From positions 138,811-202,810 of the forward strand of contig JBBHKE010001156.1 in NCBI GenBank assembly GCA_037447655.1: a stretch of 64,000 nt of DNA, read 5' to 3'. Position 1 is the first letter of the stretch, and each line of letters begins with the position of its first letter. This DNA is from Zygnema cylindricum (lineage: Eukaryota > Streptophyta > Zygnematophyceae > Zygnematales > Zygnemataceae). Below, in pieces: positions 57,001 through 64,000 of the stretch. Position numbers and translations under genes: made by a program. The notes beneath the pieces were generated by a model that searched no databases, was not told the origin of the DNA, and worked only from the letters and a program-made list of their open reading frames with translations.

Positions 57001-57193
57001 CACTATGATACTGCCATGCTGCGCTAGTCCACAATCAAGGTGTAGTGGGACTAGGCGACTAGCTGATTTTTTGCCTTGCTATGTTGCCATGCTGCATTGC
57101 TATGCTGCCATGCTGCGCTAAGTGTGACATCGCAGCTGTGCGGCTTTGACATCTCAGCTGCGCTGATACACTGAGTCTAAAGCTTTAGGGGAG

Positions 57194-58096
57194 TGTTGAT
57201 TTTCGAAAGCTTTAAGTCTCAGTAAATTAGTGTGACGGCAGAAAGACAGTAAAATATAGTGTAAAAGACAAGCGTCATCACTTAAGTATAGAACACGTAT
57301 TTCGGAATGGCATCGACATCCACATATGCTTGTCACACATTGAACGAGACAAAAGCAGCTGCGACGGAGATGGGACAAAGCAGCTGCGGTTATTTAGTAC
57401 GGGACAACGCTGCTGCGACAAAGCTGCGGTGACTATATGATTCGGAATGAGGCTGCGGTGACTATATGATTCGGAACGAGACAACGCAGCTGCAGTTGAT
57501 CGGAATCAAGTCAATGGACGAGATTCATAGTGATTTGCTCGCACGTGTTTTCGCAACATTTGGATGAACTCATCTGGACAATAGTAATTAAGCCGGCGAT
57601 AAGTAATTGTATTGATCTCTCAGTAATACTGATTGTACAGTGGAAGAATTAGCTTTGGATGATTAGGAGTACTTAGATCTTAGTGGAAGTTAGGATTTTG
57701 AGGTATCTCGTAGGATCATCTGTATTAGTAGAAATGCACTATATAATAGGAAAACTAGGAGTAGAAACTCACTACTAGTACAAGACTTAGGACTTAAAAC
57801 ATTTGATGTATCTAGACTTCCAGATTGTGTAATTTGCAAATTACTTTTGGGAAACTTCAGAGTTGCATATCTTGGTGTATATATGATCTATAAGGCTAAG
57901 ACTTTGGGAGTCGTGAGACTTTGTGATATTCTATACTGTGGAATAGTTTGAATCACTTTGAATCTTTGTGTGAAATTTGGTGAGCTGTAGAAAACAACTG
58001 TTGGGTAGGATTCTTAGTAAGTTTTTGTGAGTAAATTATGTCTACTTTTACTACTATTGCTGCTGCTCCACTTGCTCCAGTGGTCGTGGAACAAGA
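57194..58096 (+). repeat. Copia-D 3' LTR
   Basis: Starts TGTTGATTTTCG after a purine tract; ends near GGAACAAGA, directly against satellite DNA. It contains a 31-bp tandem duplication (GCTGCGGTGACTATATGATT) near 57424-57481 and keeps the gag ATG at 58038. Confidence 0.78.
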
Positions 58097-59755
58097 GTTA
58101 CCAACACGGTTCAGATTTTATTGTACATCTTTTTGTGAGCGCAAACAATAAACGTGGTTTGTTACAAATATCTTTGTTAACGCAAACTCATATTTGTGAT
58201 AGAAACTTGGTTTAGGGTTTTTTTAAACCTTCTTTGTGTGCGTTAACAATAAACTTTGTTCATTGATGTTTTTGTTATTACGCAAACACAAATTTGTGTT
58301 GCAAACATAGTTTAGTGTTTTATTTTACTGTTTTGGTAAGCGTAATAATAAACGTTAGTCGTTACAATAAATTATTGTTAGCGCAAACACAAATTTGAGT
58401 TATAAACATGATTGAGAGTTTATTTGAACTATTTTTGTGAGCGCTAACGATATAAATTGTTTGTTATCAATGTTGTTGTTAGTGGAAACATAATATTGTA
58501 AAACAAACATGGATTGGAGTTTATTTTACCTCTTTTTATGAGCGCGAACAATAAACGCTGTTTGTTACAAATATCTTTGTTAGCACAAACTCAAATTTGT
58601 GAGAGAAACCTGGTTTAAGGGTTTTTAAACTCTATTTGTGTGCGTTAACAATAAATTTTGTTCGTTTATATTTTTGTTGTTAACGCAAACACAAATTTGT
58701 GTTGCAAATTGAGTTGAGGGTTTTTTTTTACTTCTTTTGTGAGCATAGTAATAAAGGTTTTTCTTCACAAGAAATAATTGTTAGCGCAAACACAAATTTG
58801 AGTTATAAACATGGTTCAGAGTTTATTTGAACTATTTTTGTAAGCGTTTACAACATAAATTGTTTATTTCCAATATATCAGTTAGCACACACACAAAGTT
58901 GTGTTACAAACATGGTTCAGAGTTTATTTTACATCTTTTTGTGAGTGCGAAAAATAAACGTTGTTGGTTACAAATATCTTTCTTAGCTTAAACTCGAATT
59001 TGTGATAGAAACATGGTTTAGGGTTTTTTTTAAATCTCTTTATGTGCGTTAACAATAAACTTTGTTCATTGATGTTTTTGTTGTTATAGCAAACACAAAT
59101 TTATGCTGCAAACATATTTTACGATTTTTTTTTTATTGATTTTATGAGCGTAATAATATTCGAAATTCGTTACAAGAAATTATTGTTAGCACAATAACAA
59201 ATTTGAGTTATAAACAAGGTTGAGAGACTATTTGAACTATTTTTGATAGCGCTAACGATATAAAGTGTTTGTTTCCAATATTGTTGTAAGCACAAACACA
59301 AAATTGTGTTGCAAACACGGTTGGGAGTTTATTTTACATCTTTTTGTGAGCGCGAACAATAAACGTTGCTTGTTACAAATATCTTTGATAGCGCAAACTC
59401 AAATTTGTGATAGAAACATGGTTTTGAGTTTTTTTTAACTCTCTTTGTGTTCGTTAATAATAAACATTGTTCGTTAGTATTTTTGTTGTTAATTCAAACT
59501 CAAATTTGTGTTGCAAACATAGTTTAGGGTTTTTTTTTAATGTTTTTTTTAGCGTAATAATAAAAATTGTTAGTTACAAAAAGTTATTGTTAGCTCAAAC
59601 ATAAATTTGAGTTACAAACATGTTCGTAAGATTATTTGAACTATTTTTGTGAGCAAAAAAAATAAAGTGTTTGTTACCAACATTGTTGTTACCGCAAACA
59701 CAAAACTGTGTTACAAACATGGTTCGGAGTTTATTTTACCTCTGTTGGTGTGCGT
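58097..59755. repeat. Satellite array with four-monomer higher-order repeat
   Basis: About 16 monomers of roughly 101 bp, each with a core like GTTAGCGCAAACACAAATTTG and an end like GTGAGCGCGAACAATAAACG. Monomers fall in four types in fixed order. The type D to A junction recurs at 58140, 58543, 58946, 59351 and 59753, periods of 403, 403, 405 and 402 bp. It is truncated by LTRs on both sides. Confidence 0.92.
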
Positions 59756-60201
59756 TGAAACTCTGAGACCTCCATAAGTCCTCAGAGTGGACAGCTTCCA
59801 AGAAGCCTCTAGGATAATCCTGACCCCTTTGTGTTTAAGCAAAAATAACTGCCACCCTGGCAAACAAAAACTCTGACCACCTTCACCCCTGTGAAGGCAA
59901 GACTCCCCTGAGTCGATAGCAAAAAGAATCTCTGAATTTGCTCCCCTGAGCAGTAAGTTATAGAGGGTCAAAGTTGACCTTTTGTACAGAAGCTCTCTAA
60001 GAGAGAGGGTCCTATCTTCTAATTTTTCTAAGTCCTATCTCTCTCACAGACTCTATCTACTAATGTACGGAACAAATCAGATTACTGTTCCGTACGCAAA
60101 AGTACAGCTGCCGGTGTACTTTATGTACGGACATTGTACGACATGGCCTAAATGTCCACACGTGGAATATCCGGATTCGCTCCTTTAATCCTCGGAGATG
60201 C

Positions 60202-61666
60202 ATTTTCGTACAGTCGTGCGCTCGCGTGTTCGCATATTTCGTAACGGAATGTAATATGGTGGTTCGAATGGATTTGTGGATTGGGGGGTAATTGTACGGA
60301 TGAATTTAAGGTGACGTAAATGACAAATTAAGTGGTGCGGAATGCGTAATAGAAATGGACGGCGGATCGCGAAGCGATCCGACTTTGAAATATTCGAAGT
60401 GTTTGAAAATGTACGTTGGCCGTACGAAATATAATGCGACAGGCACATTAATGAAAAAGGACGCCGCGCGACAGGCACATTAATGAAAAAGGACGCCGCC
60501 GGTACGGCGTATCAATTTTGGACAGTTGTACTTTTTATTTGGTCAGCGGCATTTATGGCGAAGTACGTAGTAACGGTACGGACTAATTTGGATAGTTTGA
60601 CGTGGTTTCGACAAGTGGATTTTAATGACCACGCGGCGCGACATCAAGGGTGCCGATTAAGAGCGACGGACGGCGGATATAGGCCGCCGATATTTTTATG
60701 TAGTGGTGACGCGAAATCGCGTCAATCACACGATATTTATTTTTGGACGTTCCGGATTGTTTGACAAGTGATTCGTGGTACACGTGGAAGGCGGATGGCG
60801 TCCGCCGATATTTTCAAGGGATCTCATTATCTTTAATAGCGTATTATTAGGTGGACCGTACATATGCGATGTCGGTTCACTACGTGGATTTATCTACGAG
60901 TGACTAAGCGAGTTGTCGCTGATGACGCGTATTTTGCGGACGCGTCGGTGAAAATATTTGAAATAACATTGTTTTGTCGTATGTGTAATAATAATTTAGT
61001 ATTGATTATGACAGTTTTTATTTAGATGATCATTTAGGGTTTCGGCAGTTTAATTTGTGTGTTGTCGTACTTGCAGACAAGTGTACGCTTATGATTGGTT
61101 GACTTTCAGGTGTACACTTACAGTTAGGATTATTTGTCGTAATAGGTTTTCATGATGTAATACTACTTAGTGGAAGGTACGTTGGCTATTTTGACATGTA
61201 GCAATTCATTGACAGCTCACAAGTGTTTATATTTGAATGAGCTTTGTTAGGAATTAATAATCAATGCTGGTTAGCAAAGTGGGGACCGAAGATGTAAACT
61301 TTTAGGGTTGCCGATTAGGTCACGCATTTGGGCAAATGTGTTTATTGGTATACTTTTCTTTATTTTATGTTTATGTGAGGTTGCACTCTTTTGTTATTAT
61401 TTATTTATGTTGTTTTATATATGTTTGATATGCATTGTTTATGTATTTGTCCTAGGGTTTGTTTATGTCGATTATTCCATCAAACCTTAGATGTTGTCAT
61501 AGGGTTTATTTATGTTGATTATTCCATGAAACCCTAAATGTTGTTGTATGTTAAATGGAGGATGCATTTCAAATGATTGTTCGTCGACCTATTTTTGCTT
61601 AGCTTTTTGCATGATAGTTTGGGTAGCTTCTGCGGTCTATCTTAGACCAAAGAACAACAGTATGTT
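60202..61666. mobile_element. Insertion in Copia-E LTR, bounded by 30-bp direct repeats
   Basis: CGGATTCGCTCCTTTAATCC and ten more bases at 60172-60201 recur with one mismatch at 61667-61696. The insert shares GGATCGCGAAGCGATCCGA and neighbouring sequence with the Copia-C LTR and has GAACAACA near its right end, so it is related to that LTR family. A 32-bp unit is tandemly duplicated at 60437-60500. No coding region recognised. Confidence 0.7.
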
Positions 61667-62011
61667 CGGATTCGCTCCTGTAATCCTCGGAGATGCCGCG
61701 ATCCAATGTAATTCCGCCACGTGTCATCCGATGTGGCGATGACCACAAACCGCCGAAATCCTCTTTCGCGATCTCGGCGTTAATTCGGGACGTCCGATTA
61801 ATTTCATATTTAATCGTAGCCGTAATAAATACATGCGCGATATTCGTTTTATTAAATAAATAAATGCGCGGTATTGGTTTCTTATCCGTACCGTAATCCG
61901 TACTTTTACATTACTGGATCTATGTATCCCGTAAACAGTTACAGTTAAATGAATTATCTTACCTGATAATGTTTAATAAATTATCAAACCGTCTAGTACA
62001 TAACACTAGTT

Positions 62012-62092
62012 CTAGACTTAACGGCTAAGGCTACTGGCTACCGGTTGTCTGCCGGCCGGTAGGTACCAGGATCAAATCCTGTGGCCGGCACA
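62012..62092 (+). other. tRNA-like module in Copia-E LTR
   Basis: TTAACGGCTAAGGCTAC, then TGCCGGCC ... GGCCGGCA (perfect 8-bp outer stem) around CAGGATCAAATCCTG. The outer stem differs entirely in sequence from that at 55935 but pairs equally well. Confidence 0.6.
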
Positions 62093-62303
62093 TACTTTTA
62101 GTAAAAAACCCCTAACTAATATATATTTCCCGTAAACCTTTGGATAGCCTAGGTAGCCATGGCTCTAGCTCCCTCTCCAATTTCTCAGTGACTGCGACAA
62201 GTTTGAGAGTTGGAGAGAGAAGTTAGAGGTAGACTGCCTCGGCTTCTTTCTATATATCTATTTTGACCTAGAAAATACTTAAAATGGACCATTAATTTTT
62301 ACA

Positions 62304-62316
62304 CTCCCCTTATTTT
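62304..62316 (-). other. Copia-E polypurine tract
   Basis: AAAATAAGGGGAG on the minus strand, identical to Copia-A's, adjacent to the LTR. Confidence 0.85.
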
Positions 62317-64000
62317 CTAGTCAATCTTTAATTTCAGACCGCACTTCTCCCTGCAGAAAATTAGCTTAGGGGAAGGCACAGGTTTGGTCATCATATCTAC
62401 TACCATCTCACTATCTGGTCTGTACTCTAAACTGATTATTTTGTTTTCTACTTTCTCTCTTACAAAGTTGAGTCTGATGTCCATGTGTTTGGCTTTAAAA
62501 TGATGTTTAGGATTGGCAGAAATAGCGATTGGTGCCTGATTATCACAAAAAAAAATCTGCACACCACTCTTAAGGTGACCGAGCTCACAAAGCAAAGACC
62601 TGACCCCGATCAATTCTTTTACAGCAGAGCAAGATGCCAAATACTCAGCCTCCATGGTGGACTGAGCAATAACCTTTTGCTATTTTCTACTCCAACAGCA
62701 AGCCCCATCACCCACATATAATACATATCCAGAAGTACATCTCCTCATCGGAGCATCACCATAACTAGCATCACTCTAAGTAGTGATGTCACTATTCTCC
62801 CCACCCAAATGTAACCATAGATCCCTAGTTCCTATCAAATATCTAAGGACTATCTTAGCTTCCTCCCAATCCCTCTTAGTGGGAGCATTTAGACTTCTAC
62901 TCAGCACTCCTACAGCTGCAGCTAAATCCGGCCGGGTACAATTTATAAAATAGATTAGACTTCCCACTACTTGCCTGTAAGGAATAGTCTGCATGAACTT
63001 CTGTTCTTCAGGAGATAATTCCTCGTCTAAGACTATGACTCCTTTTTCCTCACTCCCCTCACTTCCCTTCTTCCACTCCATTGGAGTTGTACAACTATTA
63101 GCTTTATCCATTTGAATTTTTTAAAGCATGTTCCCTATTGCTTCTTTTTGAGTCAATCTTATAATTTTTCTTTTTCGGTCTCTCTCTACTTGAATTCCCA
63201 AAATATATTTTGCTTCCCCCATATCCTTCATTTCAAATCTCCCCTTAAGATCGGTTTTCAGTTTATTAATTTTTTCCATTGATTTACTTAAAATAAGCAA
63301 ATCATCAACATAAATTACAATAAATATAAAACCTTCCTCATCTTTGAAAACATAGATTGAGTGATCTGAGCTGATCCGGATATATCCCAGACCGGGAAGA
63401 AACTCATCAAGCTTCTTATTCCACTGTCGAGGCGCCTGTTTCAAACCATAAAGAGATTTAATCAGTCGGCATACCTTACTTTCCTCTCCTTCCTCCACAA
63501 ACCCTTCGGGTTATCGCATGAAGATCTCCTCTTCAAATTCTCCATGCAAAAAGGTTGTCTTGATGTCCATCTGGTGCACTTCCATGTCTTCCGTTGCTGC
63601 CAGGCTGAGAAGTATGCGGACGGAGGGAAATCTGACCAGCGGGGCAAAGGTTTCCTCGTAGTCAATTCCCTCCTTTTGTGTAAATCCCTTTGCCACTAGT
63701 CAGGCCTTGTAGCGCTCGATTGTGTTATCTGGGTTCAGTTTTAATTTGAAAACCCACTTACAACCGATTTGTTTTTGGTTAGGTGGCAAATCCTCCAGCT
63801 CTCAAGTATCGGCTGCCATAATTGAGGCCATCTCCTCATTGATGGCTGTTTTCCACCAATTCTTTCTGGACAAGTCATCGCCTCTCCATAAGTTTGAGGT
63901 TCATCTTGATGAGATAGTTTAGTTACCTTGTTATTAACCTAATTTTCTTGCAGTCTTTTGCTACTTCTCCTTCCCTCTTCAAAATATGAGGCCGGAATAG
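62317..64000 (-). pseudogene. Copia-E reverse transcriptase and RNase H (partial)
   Basis: The minus strand encodes, from the window edge inward: RT N-terminus (LVAKGFTQKEGIDYEETFAP, about 63696-63640), QMDIKTTFLHGEF, then SLYGLKQAPRQWNKKLDEF, the catalytic IYVDDLLILSK (about 63310), KDMGEAKYILGIQVE, RNase H SDASYGDAP, STMEAEYLASCS and DNQAPIAISANPKHHFKAKH. A few stops break it, for example after EEEIFMR (about 63511), at ITT-TAG (about 62776) and near 62680. It is less decayed than Copia-A, and RT catalytic residues are intact. The element continues beyond the window. Confidence 0.88.

Larger units (their letters stand above)
53317..58096 (+). mobile_element. Copia-D: chimeric, internally deleted copia element
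   Basis: Related LTRs (53317-54145 and 57194-58096) bound a decayed gag, an inverted fragment of a Copia-A-family LTR (54976-56071) and the end of RT plus RNase H. Protease, integrase and most of RT are missing. The PBS (54146) and purine tract (AGCTTTAGGGGAG) are clear. The flanks do not share a 5-bp TSD: the left side is a gypsy fragment and the right side is satellite DNA. The element or its surroundings were therefore rearranged after insertion. Confidence 0.8.
59756..62303 (-). repeat. Copia-E 3' LTR with a 1.5-kb insertion
   Basis: On the minus strand it starts TGTAAAAATTAATGG (62303) and ends at 59756 with ATG GAG GTC TCA GAG TTT CA, as in Copia-A. It is interrupted between 60202 and 61666. 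TGCGT at 59751-59755 should be its TSD; the partner is outside the window. Confidence 0.82.

Noticed and set aside
58097-59755. Claim that this is the centromere
   Set aside because: Higher-order structure alone is suggestive; copy number and CENH3 data are not available from one window.

Overview
This window is from a large, repeat-rich eukaryotic nuclear genome. The evidence is two spliced genes with consistent GT-AG introns, several Ty1/copia retrotransposons with LTRs and target-site duplications, MITEs and a satellite array. A plant-type P450 N-terminus, an ABCD-type half transporter of the kind found in plants and algae, and plant-like copia Pol proteins suggest a plant or streptophyte-alga genome. 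I cannot name the species. There are no rRNA genes, convincing tRNA genes, CRISPR arrays or bacterial operons.

Layout. 1-9557: a copia element on the minus strand (Copia-B) is split by a complete copia element on the plus strand (Copia-A, 481-6958) with a perfect 5-bp TSD. 9558-13300: non-coding DNA with a PIF/Harbinger-like MITE (10911-12428) that carries a solo LTR. 13400-23100: DNA that looks transposon-derived. It holds an unrecognised gene with five 120-bp (40-residue) acidic repeats, cut in two by a non-autonomous LTR element (Copia-C, 15906-19940), and an array of short palindromes. 23100-32000: no gene I can support; it holds MITEs, a second Harbinger-like copy and a 1.7-kb element with long inverted repeats. 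32169-43249 (+): an 11-exon ABC half transporter. 44569-49436 (-): a 9-exon cytochrome P450, tail-to-tail with it. 49437-53316: P450 upstream region, a hAT-like MITE, a solo copia LTR and the end of a gypsy-like element. 53317-58096: a chimeric copia element (Copia-D). 58097-59755: satellite DNA with a four-monomer higher-order repeat. 59756-64000: the 3' half of another copia element (Copia-E, minus strand) whose LTR carries a 1.5-kb insertion.

How the parts fit. The only two genes that look functional are the ABC transporter and the P450. Their reconstructed coding lengths (2364 and 1572 nt) are multiples of three, with matching intron phases. All readable Pol genes are broken by stops or frameshifts.

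The most interesting pattern concerns the copia families. In each one, gag appears to start inside the LTR and read through the primer binding site. That site is complementary to the anticodon arm, not the 3' end, of initiator tRNA-Met, so the PBS encodes Val-Met-Gly. The A/B-family LTRs also carry a tRNA-like module on the antisense strand.
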